Source: Ciona savignyi (lineage: Eukaryota; Chordata; Ascidiacea; Phlebobranchia; Cionidae). From it: a stretch of 64,000 nucleotides of DNA. Numbering within the stretch: the first letter of the stretch is position 1; each line of letters opens with the position of its first letter. Position numbers and translations under genes: made by a program. Location of the stretch: assembly GCA_000149265.1 (NCBI GenBank), contig CH003035.1:762435-826434 (forward strand), written 5' to 3'. Positions 32,601 to 44,039 of this stretch are shown piece by piece. Under the pieces are notes generated by a model. That model worked only from the letters and a program-made list of their open reading frames with translations, was not told the origin of the DNA and searched no databases.

Positions 32601-35600
32601 ATTACAGCAAAATGTTTAACATTAAATATACTTGAGGCTTGATATCATAATCTTTCATACCCACTGTGGTTAAAAACAAGTAATTAACACATTCAGTCTG
32701 ACAGGTTAGTCTGGCGACTTAGTGCGACGCCTTTTAACCGAAAGGTTGCTGGTTTGAAACTGGTCGCTAGGTCGTCTGTTGTTTCACTGGGAAAGGCACT
32801 TAACGGACATTGCCTGAACCCAGCAGATTAATGGGTTCTACCAAATTAAAGGAACGTATCTGTCATACACAACACACTGCAATAGCTCCGGTAACCCGCC
32901 GATGGGCGCGAGCCGATCTGACGATTGCCTGTCTGTTAACCCCCTTGGTTTTCCCATTCACGGGGATACATGTATATGATATACAGTATATCCTATCCTT
33001 TCCACATTAAAGACAATGCAAAATTAAAAATCTACCAATTTTTTAGTGTAAAATTGGCTTATTTTATATGTTTTCATATCTCTCAGCAAACCAGACTGCT
33101 CCGGCTGAAGTAACCACACCAGGGACAACACCGATGGCGACCACAGCGCCAACCGCAGTTGTTGTTTGTTCAGCTCAAGCGTTTTTCAACCGATCCGGGG
33201 AAAATATAACTTTCATCGCTACAGCTGTTGGGACCACAGCAAGGTCAACTGAGATGTGCCCCAACGGTCAGCGACATATCATTCTTCACAGCAACATATT
33301 TAAGATTAACCTTTAAATTTTAAATGTTGTTTATTTTTAGCATTTGTAAATTATGCATAAAAAGGTTCTTGGTTCTTGCTAAGCTATTTAAATTTAAATT
33401 ATTTAACTATCGGAAGTGACTTAAAATTTCAAAAAAAAATTCTTTTTGAAGCTATGTTTATATTAATTTTTACAAAAAAAAACTTGGTTTGTAATGTCTG
33501 TTCACAAAAGTTAGTAACACTATTTGCGCCTATAATTTCAGATGACAATATTTGCATGAATAATTATATGGACGATTAGGCTATGATGTTAAAGCGTTTT
33601 CAATTTTTATAAGCAAAACCATTTATAAAAGCTGTGTTCAGTCAAATTGTAATATGCTATAATTGGTTGCTGGAGATATAGTTATCTGGGTTGTGTATTT
33701 GTATGTCATCTTATCCCTGATATTATAAATACCTTATCTATTAATTATAATATACAAATAAATATTTGTTATAATACAAGGCCTACAACTATGCATATAT
33801 AGTAATAAAGCTGTTCAAACCTTGCAATTACCATGCAATTTTTAAACATTTTTGATTACAGCATTTGTAAATTAGGCCTATGCATAAAAAGGTGCTTGCT
33901 AAGCTAATTCAATTTAATTTATTTTATTGTTGGAAATGACTTAAAATTCCAAAAATTAAATATTGTTTTTAAGCAATATTGATATAAAGTTTTACAGAAA
34001 CACTTGTTATGAAATGGCTGTTTATAAAGAGTTAACAGTATTTGCACCTATTATCTTAAATGACAATATTTGCATGCATAATCATATGGACGACAAGGTC
34101 ATGATGTTAAATCGTTTCCATTTTTTTATAAGCAAATCCATTTATAAAAGCTGTGTTCAGTTAAATTGTAATATGCTATATTTGGTTACTATATTTGGAG
34201 ATATAGCTATCCTCAGTTATCTGGGTTGTTAATATGTATGTCATCTCTGGTATTATAAATAATTAATCTATTATTCATAAATACAAATAAATAATTGTTA
34301 TAAAATAAGGCTTACAACATATAACCAACAAAATAAAGCGGTTCAAACTTTGCAATTACCATGTAATTTGTCAGAAATCACTGCTAATTCGATGTCTTCT
34401 TGCATGGACTAATTAAACAGTCTAAGACTGTAGTACCACCTTATGATGGTGAACATATAGATTTTAACCTTTACTTTTTAAATTTTAAACGTTACCTTTT
34501 AAAGTGAACATATAGATTTTAACGTTGAAACAGTGATTTCGTTATGTGGAAAATTCGGTGATGTAATTATTTAAATTAAACTTTTAATTTTCCATATTTT
34601 TCTAAACTGTTTCAGTATTTAGCATATTGTTTTGACTCCCCATGCAAAGTGCGCCTGTTCATTTCTTAATTGGTCTCAGGTGCGCCATGAGGTCAAAAAG
34701 ATGAGAACCACTGCTTTAAATAGTTGAATTTCAGTATTAGTAACATTATTAATTTCAGGCCGTGCAGTTGCAACAAGCCTTTGTCAAAGTGGAGGAATTT
34801 GGCAAGAACCTTCTGTCCTCAGCTGTAGCACTTCTACAGCTGCTGTTATAGATAATGTGGTAAGTAACATTAGGATTAACAAAGGCACAATTAGAAAATT
34901 ATAGGTTCCCCTTCTGTAGGGTGTTTTCACTTATTTGTCTGGTGCATTGATCAACATTGTTTGTAACATAGCTTGAACAGGAAAAGAGAATAAACATATT
35001 TTATTAATTTTGACTAAGCGTCCACAATCCACTCTACTAAATGCGTTGCCAATGGACAACACTGTAGAAAACAGTGACCAGCTCACCGAATCTTGGACCT
35101 ATTTGGCAGTTTGAGCATTGACTCAGTTACAAAGCTAAAGCTGTTTGTTGCAATGAAGCATAATTCGATTTTATGCAAAATTTACCTCATTTTTTTATGG
35201 TAATTGTCATTAATCGTGATTTAATTTTTATTGTTAGGCGAACGCAACATTGTCAACGAAAACCACTGTTGTGTTTCTGCTATCGACCAGTACAAACATC
35301 TCCACTGCAGAAGTTGATACAATTACCAACTTTCTCGTAACAAGCGTAGCACAAGTAAACACGGTAAGATCTTTAAATTCATTTAATATATTATATCCTG
35401 AAATTTATGTTTTATGGAATATTTAATTTTAATCAAATTTTTAGTAATAGAATAGGATAGGATATTCATGTTTATTTCTGTGAATGGGAAACCCAAGGGG
35501 ATTAACACACAGGCAATTGTCAGATCACCTCGCGTCCATCGTAGGGTTAGAAGAGCTATTGCAACATCTTGTGTATGATTCACATGTTCTTTCAATTTAG

Positions 35601-38600
35601 TAGAACCCGTTAATCTGCTATGTTCAGGCAATGTGCCTTGCCCAGGAACACAACTGACTAGCTAGTCTGTATCTGAGACCTTTTTGTTGCATATACCTTA
35701 TATAAGCATATAACATTTGGCCCTACGGCTTACATTATCATGATAATCAACAAAATTTTGAATTTAATGCCTTCTTCTATACCAGACAACAAAGAATGAG
35801 GTGCAACAGGTCGTGGGCATTGTGGAAAATCTTCAAAACAGCAGCGCAGATGTAAACACTTCTGCACTTCTTACTACTGTTATTCAGTTTGCAATTAAAC
35901 TGGATCTGAAAAGCGGAGGTATATGGAATGTTGGAGTGATGAAATATTAAATATGCTGCTTAAGACAATTCCTGTAACCCGACTGTTAACACAGAAATCT
36001 GTATGTCAAATAATCCTTGCCATACAAAAGTTGATATTGTTAAGTCCTTCCTGGGAAGGATGAGATTAAATTCATTCAGTCAGTGTTGAAAATAGATTGG
36101 AAGTGTGTGGGTAGTACTTAAAGATAGATGTAGCAAAATCTTGAGATATCTCATTAATCACAAGCCCAATTGAATTGTCACTTATGTTAGAGTTTTGTTA
36201 GCATTGAACTACTAACCCAGTATATTGACAATATGTGCCAATTAAATTGGGTAATCAAAAAGCTTTACACAATTAAATATGCATTTAGAAAACATCACGG
36301 TGATATCTGCAACGCTCAGTACCACTGTTACTGCCGTAGCGCCTGGAGCTAATAATGCAACTATTGTCCCGGTCGCACCTTCAACCAGCACAGATGCAGC
36401 TATCAGTAGAATCACTATCCCGAGTACAGCTTTCCCCAGCACTGGTGGAGGCCTGGTGAAAATACTCGCCATCGTGTCCAATAGAAATTTATTCCCATCT
36501 GCCCCAAGTGATATACCTGGCTCTGTAACAGGTAAGGATCTTGTTTGGCTTTGTTTTGCGGTGTTTTAATCAAGTCTAGTGAGTTTTTTTTATCTTTTTT
36601 GCTACTATGTTGTGGTAATGGTGATTACAATTGTTCCTAATTAGCAAAAAAAAAAGAAATATCTGCTAATATTGCATCAGCAAAGTTTTTCTAGTAATTT
36701 TAAATAAACAAAGAACCATTCACATGTTGTTTTTTTGATTGTCAATGTAATATAAACATTCAAACTTTGATTGTTAAAATTCAAACTTTTGTTGTTTTTA
36801 TATTATGGTGGTTTTGTAAGTAAAAAAGTTAGCTTGTACAAATCCAAATTTATGGTACCATGGCCGTAATAAATTCTGTATATAAATAAACAGTATCATT
36901 AACAGTATCATTAGGTTTTATTGCACCTCATCACAATAATAAGTGTTTCCAAGTGTATTCGACGTAACACTGCAATTGTGAGTGCAACACTATTTTTACA
37001 CCATTGTGTTGCCACAGCAGTTACAGTGTGTTATAATAGAGGTTCATATTATTTAGTTTACCCCATTAATCCATCAGGTTTAGTCGACGTCCACATGGCT
37101 TGTCCAAGAGTTTAATCAACTAAGTCAGTGTTAATACAACAAGATGATAGTGTGTCATATTGCACACCAAGTCTCACTTTTTAAATAAGATTTACCATTT
37201 TAATTGGTTTCCCATTTACCAGGCAATGTTGTCAGTCTTAACATCGGAACTGCTTCTGGAGTATCGACGATTAGAAATCTTGTCAATCCAATCTTAATCA
37301 CTTGGGACATAACAAGCAAACTTGCAAGTGTACCAGACCAGGTAATGATTGGTGGATTCTAATTATTTATATTTAACAACCGGAGAAAATACCAGTAAGA
37401 AGCATTATAAAACAGACGCTTGGTTGCCAGAGGTAATTTAGGGTGATTATTACAGATTTGTGATAAAGTTTATAACCACTGAATTGGGTTTAATTAAAAT
37501 GCGGAAATCACAAATGGTTTTCCACTTTCAAAAGGCCAAGCTATGATTTCATGTAATTATAAATAGATATCAACGGAATTTCATCACAATTTGATTGCAA
37601 CATGTTCAATTAGCATTTAGTAAATGGCATTGTCAGCAAAGACTATTTTAAGATTCAGTATCATTTTACCAACCTTTTGCAACGTAATGTGATAATTATA
37701 GCATGTTTCTCATGGACACACATACAGTGTCTGTAATTTTATGGAAAATTCCTTTAAACCTTCAAGAATACAATTACCAGAAAAACCCATAATTAAGATT
37801 ACATTTTAATATGTCAATTAGTAATTTCTGTGCAATAGTCAGACCTTGGTAGATATGTCGCCTTTTAGCTGAAAAAATAATGGATGGTGGGATAACTTGA
37901 TGATAACTCATGTGAGAATGCTTCCTTAAGTAATCGCGAAAAAATCTGACATTTGCCCTATCACTTACAACCCTTGCGTTTCCTATTAAAATTTATCATA
38001 GTATGCATTTTTCTACTCTTAATAAGTTTTCCTTGAAAACGTATACATGGGTAAACGACTATTACTTTTTTTCCATTATGCAGCCATCTACCAGTAAAGT
38101 AGTTTCTTCTGTTTGTGTATTTTTGGACACCACAACCAACCAGTATTCTAGAACTGGAGTCCAGATTGCACCGGGCCTAGAGAGAAAAGCGACCCAGACG
38201 TGCCAAGTAACTCATTTAACCTCAATCGCACTGATATCCCAGGTGAGATCTTGCTCATAATGTTTGCGATATAAAACCAATACCACAAAGGAAAAAGGGC
38301 AGTGGTAAACTGATCGGTAATATATTTGTAGTTGTGTCCCTGTTCACTTTGTGAACCTTGCCTTCAAATTAAAGTAACTGTGCCGTACAAAATCGAATTT
38401 ATAACAAAAAATCAACATTCTACAATAGCTGTGACTTACATGTTAACCCAACGATACCCTGTCTAATAACCACTTTGGTCTGTAATCCCAAGGTTAAGCT
38501 TTCTGAATTGTTTATTACAGGTGACAGTAACACCAATTGTCTCAACTCGGCCAGCCCTTATATTCATTGTTGGTTGTGGGTTTGCTTTAGGTGGTCTTCT

Positions 38601-41600
38601 ACTTGTAGCAATCGTATTTCTTCTTTTCAAGTAAGTTTGTCCGGCCCGATGGTCTAGCGGTTAAGTGCGTTGCCTTTCAATCGAAAGGTTGCAGGTGCGA
38701 AACTGGTCGCTAGCTAGTCGGTTGTGTCCTTGGGCAAGACACTTTACGGACATTGCCTGAACCCAGCGGATTAATGGGTTCTACCAAATTAAAGGAACGT
38801 GTCTATCACATACAACACACTGCAATAGCTCCGGTAACCCGACGATGGGCGCGAGGTGATCTGACGATTGCCCGTGTGATAACCCCTGGGGTTTTCCCAT
38901 TCACGGGGATAAACATGAATATCCTATCCTATCCTATCCTAAGAATATTGAAAATAATTTATTTTTGCTTTAAATTTGTGTTGAATGAAATAATTTTTCT
39001 GCTTTCTTTAATAATTGTTTTATTTTATTCAACATAACAATTATGAGTATTCATAAAATAGGAATATTCATGTTTATTCCATGTGTTAGGAAAATGCAAG
39101 ATTTTATAAGACAGATTGTCAAATAGGTTTATACCTAGAGTGAAGTTACTGCAGGTATTGCAGTATATTAAATATGGTGTAGACATTGCTTTAGTTTTTG
39201 TTTAATCAAGCAGTTTTTGTTTAATAAAACCAAGGCAACTAGCTAGTGCTGGTTTAATCCACACACCTTTCAGCTAGTAGCCGGCCAGCAACACATAAAA
39301 AACCCGCTGGAAACACATTCAACTGAAAAGACTCTGCTTAATATAAAATCATTGGTGTATATCTCTTGAAAGCTGTTTGATTACTGAACTGAACCATTCA
39401 CTAAACTTAAAATTATTATTCTAACAATGTTTTAAAATTTCAGGAAACTGAGAAACGATCCGTTATCGAACATGATCGCCCAGTTCGCGATATGCGGCTC
39501 AGTTGTGTTCATGCTGTTCCTAATTTCGGCTACGACATGGGGTACCCTTCCACGTCCCAACTGCCTGGCTCTAGCGTCCTTCCATCACCTCTTCCTTAGT
39601 ATGTGCCTTGGGTGGATGACTGTATGCTCATTCGCTGCATTCAGGAGCTTAAAACGTCCGCTTGAGTGGATATTGCTCTACAAACAGTGCGAACAGTCTC
39701 GAAGGAACAACTCCATACTCAAGTAAGCCGATTTTATATCAACTAATTATTTTAAAATATTCTTTTTCATTACTATTTGTCAGAACAAGCAGAAGGCTTA
39801 AGAATACTTGAAATTGTTAGATTACCTTAATTCGTAGAGACATCGCTACAGGTTTTTTAAAGCATTGACCCACTAGTTTTAGAAACATCTGGGTTTAGCG
39901 GCCACGTCTAATTTTACCGGATTTTAATAATTTATTGCTTGTTTTTTAGACGTGTTTTAACGACTGTCGTTTTCCAATTTTTTTTCAAAAATCCTGATTT
40001 ATGTTTTCATCGTGGAAACAAAAAATAAACTAAACTAAACTATCTCACCATCAATTAACTGACGGTTCAAAATTGTGCATTACATCTTACACATAATGTT
40101 TAATTGTAGGTGGAGCTTGTTTGTCTACTTTGCCGCAATTGTGTTATTCGTGGTGGTGGTTGCTGCTGTGGTGGGTGTGGTGGAACCATTCAACACGCAC
40201 TGTAAGTTTAACCTGGTTTGTTAGCATCAGCACATTTCTGGGCCTTTGCCTTGAAATGACGTGTTGATGTTGTTTAGAAATCAACGGTTTTAAAATCTAC
40301 CGTCTACCGTTTTAAAATCGAAAGTGTATTTGGTACTGCGCTGAAATTGCTTCAACGCGAAGTTTTATGTCATATTAAGGGTAACAACAATGCAAATGTG
40401 CGTATGATTTAATAATAAAAAAAAAATTAAGGCAAAATCACTGAATCCTTTGTCCTACCGGTTAGTCTGGTGGTTTAGTGCAGCGCCTTTCAACCAAAAG
40501 GTTTAGGGTTCGAAACTGGTTGCTAGCTAGTCGGGTTGTGTCCTTGTGCAAGACACTTAACAGACATTGCCTGTACCCAGCGGATTGATAGGTTCTACTA
40601 AATTGAAGGAACATGTGAATCATACACAACACATAGCTCTGGTAACCAGACAGTGGGTGCGAGGTGACCTTAAGATTACCCGTGTGTTAGCCCCTTGGTT
40701 TTCCCATTCCTGGGAATAAACATGAATATTCTATCCCTAATTTTGATTTCTTCACCTGCTAAAATATATCAGTTAAAGATGTGTCAATACACGCATAGGG
40801 ATTGGAGCCTTTAATCATAAAATCAACATTACAGTTCAAGGAACAGTCTTCCCCCATTACAATGCTTATGCAAGTAAAGATGCATGCCTGCTGCAGGGAC
40901 CGGCACTGTATTACGGGTTTGGAGTCGTAGCCGGTATCCTGCTGGTTGCTTCACTTATACTCACCTTGTATGCAGCAATCATTGTGTCGCTAAATAGAGA
41001 AAAGATAGAGGTACATATTAACTGTAAATATCAAGATAACAGTCTCTATCAGCCTTAAGTCCATTTTTTCAGGTTTAGTTTAATCTATTAATAGCTTGCT
41101 GATAGGTATTGTCTTCCAAATGCTTAGACCAAGAACACCACTGGTCCAAATTGCTACCATTAGTGTGACAATATGTAAAAAGCTTATGAGTTTTAGGTAC
41201 ATAGTGCATTAACATTGTAACCTTAAAGCGACTTTTTCTAATTATAGCTAAACCATTTTGCCTTATCATTTGTATTAGTCATAGTGATGGATGACAAATT
41301 TATAGTGATGGATGACAAAATTTTTACGATAGTGATGGATGACAAATTTAAACGAAACCAAATTGACAGATGAGTTTCCAAGGCTACCTTTCCTCGTTTG
41401 TGGAAGCAAAGCAAATGGCGGAGAGCTTCTTTGTCATCGCTTTCTTCATGGCGATTCTTGTTGTGGTTGGATTCGTCCGGGTTGGTTGGAGCCAGTGGAC
41501 ACCGAAGGATTACAACACGATGGACACCTTGTTCGGGGTCTTCAGTATCATATTTGTGAGTACATGCAATTGTTAGCTGTAAATGTGATCTTAGTTTATC

Positions 41601-42262
41601 TCTGCAATCCAAACTCGCTGTGAGGCCCTTCTTTAATATGATGGTTACCCATGTTATAACTACCCATTAATTATTGTTAATGAACAAAAATGGGCATCAT
41701 CGTAAAGTGGTAACAAGTCACTGCTGGGAACCAATAGCGCCATAAGGTCAACTTATTATCATCCATTTAGCGTTTCTTACAATGCTGCCTGCACCGAACA
41801 TATTGTTATTTTTTCCACACTTTCATTTTTTATTTCCTGTCCAACCATATTTAATTTTTGACATTTTTAGTGAACAGTTTTTATTCAATTCGCATTTTTG
41901 CAACAAAACACAAATCATCACCATTGCAGGGGGTGCTTGTGGTTCTTCTCTTCCTTGTGAAAACCTCGCATGTGCGGAATCTGTGGTCTCGAGGGTGTCA
42001 GTCCTGTTGCCCCAACCGGGGGCAGTATTACATGGATGAGGGTGATCGAGGTGTGAACGACGGAGAACCAGGCATCGAGCTGAGATCGGCACAACCCGCA
42101 AGCGCGGCGCCGCATCAAGGACCTTCGGAAAGCGCTTTTAACCAGAACGAGAATCGTCCACGTTCCTCTATATCGCGCGAAGGTATCAACCCAGCTTTTG
42201 TGAACATTTCAATGGAAAGTTTAAATGATGAAACAACTCCAAGCAAGACATACCTGCACTGA
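26622..42262 (+). CDS. Adhesion G-protein-coupled receptor with mucin-like N-glycosylated stalk
   Basis: 18 exons: 26622-26682, 28048-28110, 28444-28503, 29824-29898, 29972-32386, 33087-33266, 34759-34859, 35238-35363, 35786-35918, 36289-36531, 37223-37341, 38084-38242, 38521-38630, 39444-39722, 40110-40201, 40835-41010, 41370-41555, 41930-42262 (4911 nt, 1636 residues; all phases agree). Residues 1-20 are a signal peptide. Ser/Thr-rich modules (21-86) follow, then the repeat stalk (87-891). A hormone-receptor domain covers about 919-977 (C..CPNG..LCQSGGIWQEPSVLSC). The GAIN-like region (986-1245) ends in a degenerate GPS with HLT at 1236-1238. Seven membrane segments run from 1257 to about 1545: TM1 exon 13, TM2/3 exon 14, TM4 exon 15, TM5 exon 16, TM6 exon 17, TM7 exons 17/18. 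A cytosolic tail of about 90 residues ends the protein. It is a surface receptor for adhesion/mechanical cues; the ligand is unknown. Confidence 0.92.
29222..29490 (+). mobile_element. Diverged tRNA-headed SINE
   Basis: The head has the better-preserved B box attcgaaactggtcgc. The body is recognisable (cgcacttaaaagacataatt, gtagctccggtaacccgacg) and the tail is lost. It lies in intron 3 of the adhesion GPCR. Confidence 0.82.
29985..32235 (+). repeat. Coding minisatellite, 42-bp unit (14 residues, TTAPTPSGNQTGAV)
   Basis: The bulk of GPCR exon 5 is a tandem array of a 42-bp unit, with shortened variants that drop 9-21 bp in multiples of three. About 55 copies of N-Q-T are encoded, each a potential N-glycosylation sequon amid threonine/serine/proline suited to O-glycosylation. 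The 5' half is heterogeneous (LTGNQT, FSGNQTDMAT, SVNQT variants). The 3' half is nearly uniform, suggesting recent expansion there. Confidence 0.95.
32694..33001 (+). mobile_element. tRNA-headed SINE
   Basis: Copy in GPCR intron 5 with head ggttagtctggcgacttagt, B box ggttgctggtttgaaactgg, full body, and a tail ending tatcctatcc. Confidence 0.9.
33341..34340. repeat. Two-unit tandem duplication, about 520 bp
   Basis: The two halves share catttgtaaatta, tgacttaaaatt, gacaatatttgcatg and ataaaagctgtgttcag at offsets of 519-521 bp. They lie in GPCR intron 6 and are non-coding. Confidence 0.85.
34635..34713. mobile_element. hAT-like element end
   Basis: ggtgcgccatgaggtcaaaa followed by gatgagaaccactg is, in reverse, the CAGTGGTTCTCA-type terminus of hAT nonautonomous elements. 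The partner end was not found, so this is a fragment or solo end. Confidence 0.45.
35449..35690 (-). mobile_element. tRNA-headed SINE, head truncated
   Basis: Reverse copy in GPCR intron 8: ggataggatattcatgttta, then gaatgggaaacccaagggga and acacaactgactagctagtc. It stops before an intact tRNA-like head. Confidence 0.88.
38639..38942 (+). mobile_element. Full-length tRNA-headed SINE (best copy in the window)
   Basis: Begins gtccggcccgatggtctagc and ends with four TATCC-type pentamers. Order: tRNA-like head with A box (tggtctagcggttaagtgc) and B box (ggttgcaggtgcgaaactgg), a central block (ccttgggcaaga/gcacttta), a 3' body (gctccggtaacccgacgatg, gcgaggtgatctgacgattg) and the pentamer tail. 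It starts eight bases downstream of the exon 13 donor of the GPCR. Confidence 0.95.
40446..40741 (+). mobile_element. tRNA-headed SINE
   Basis: Copy in GPCR intron 15 with B box gggttcgaaactggttgc, closer to a canonical tRNA B box than other copies. It ends gaatattctatcccta. Confidence 0.9.
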
Positions 42263-44039
42263 AACCTAGGAATCTACCATTTGGAGTGCAATACACGAAG
42301 TCGTGAGAAAGCTCAAGCCAAAAGCAACCCATCAATCACTGAAAAGGTACATTGTGTTATTCCGAAAGCCGGAAAACATGTGTGGCTTTAAATGTACAAA
42401 TAATATATAATTAGGTATGTTTTTTTCTGCCTTATGATCTCAAATTAACACGAATGTACACAGTACAGTGTACTTTTCCCTCTTGATGGATAAAGTGTTG
42501 TTTGAGTGAGCAAAGGCAGCTAAACCTTTTTATTTTCTTTATCCCTGATATTTATCCTCACTGTTTTAAATGAAGGCTTCGGCCTGATTGTTACAATTTT
42601 TGACAATTTTATTTGTATTGTTCCACATAAAATTTTATGATATGTGTTGTAGCCTGTAAGCACGCAATTATAAACCGCAATGGTTTATAGTCAAAACATC
42701 GCCCACTTACTAAAATTCACATATTTCTGTTCTTATGCCTTGATTCCATATATTTAAATGTGTCATTCTAAGCGTACATGCAGTATTCGGATCATTTAAC
42801 TATCGGCTGTTGCTTAGTAAAGTTTTTAGGATACCACTGTAATATATTGGTTTACAAGATTTTTTTAAAACTTCTTTCTAGAATACTTTTTGTATGTTTT
42901 TGTCAAACAATTACCGTATGCTTTTTTAAGCATTTTTGATTGATAGAAACAACCTTTTTGAATCTGTTAGATAAACACGCCTTCAACACGTTTTACATTA
43001 TTACCTTTATTAGTTCTCTTGCACACAGTTTTATTTGTAAGTTAGTAAATTTTTTAATTTGTTCCATACTAGCTACAATCAGGTACGTTCAATTATTTTT
43101 CCTTCATTCGTTCCATTGTGTATAAAAAAAAACTTTTATTCCTTGCAACTTTAATATTCTTTACGCTTACTGGATTCTTTATTTTTATACTATATGAAGG
43201 GCACTGTATATCCTGGATTTTAATTTAATTTTTTTGTGTCAACTACTTTTTAAACACAACAAAATTCAATATGATTGAATTGTATTTGTAGAAAAATGAT
43301 TGCGTAGCAGTGGAGGCAAAAAAACTTGGAAAAACACAAATAACAACCTATTTATATTCTACGTCGTTTTCCTGCCTTTTGACTTCGTTTTCATTGTGTA
43401 CTTTTCCAATCATTATACTAATTATAACTAAAACAATAAACTACATCTTTACATGAAAGTGTTGTAATGGAGTTAGGATAGCATAGTATAGGATATTCAT
43501 GTTTATCCCCGGGAAAACCAAGGCGGTTAACACACGGGAAATCGTCAGATTAACTGGACGTACACCCGCTTTACAGATCTTAAACACAGAGAGCTGTACA
43601 GATCTTTACAGATTTCCTATTTGAAACAAATATTCCTTTCTTATCCCGGATATATCGGCCACAACGAAAAAATGCGCAAACATAGGCCTTCTTTTCACAT
43701 TTTCCGATAGCTGGAATTCGCTTTGTGGTGTTTGTAAAATTAAATTAAAGGTCGTTACAAAATATCAATAAGCCATTTAAAATTCCTGAAAGTTTTAACC
43801 TTATTGGACAACCCCTTTATATCAATAAGCTAAAGAAAACAAACAACCAAGTTAAATCAAAATGTCTTTCCTTCGGAGTTCCAAATGGGAACCCATTAAT
43901 AGAACAACCGGTAGCTTATTCTATTTACAACAACATTTCTATGTAGTTTTCTATTTTTTCTATTTCTACTATAAAACTCGGCGGGGATTTACCCGGGGAT
44001 GTTTGTTACAAAACCGATGCATGTATTAACTTTAAAATC
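42263..44039. other. GPCR 3' UTR and spacer before DHX34
   Basis: AT-rich sequence with a candidate poly(A) signal aataaa at 43435-43440, which would give a 3'UTR of about 1.2 kb. A SINE tail fragment follows (43474-43553, minus). The last 480 bp should hold the DHX34 promoter; no TATA box is obvious. Confidence 0.5.
43474..43553 (-). mobile_element. SINE fragment (3' end only)
   Basis: Contains ataggatattcatgtttatc and ggttaacacacgggaaatcg, the reverse of the SINE 3' end. The rest is absent. Confidence 0.75.
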
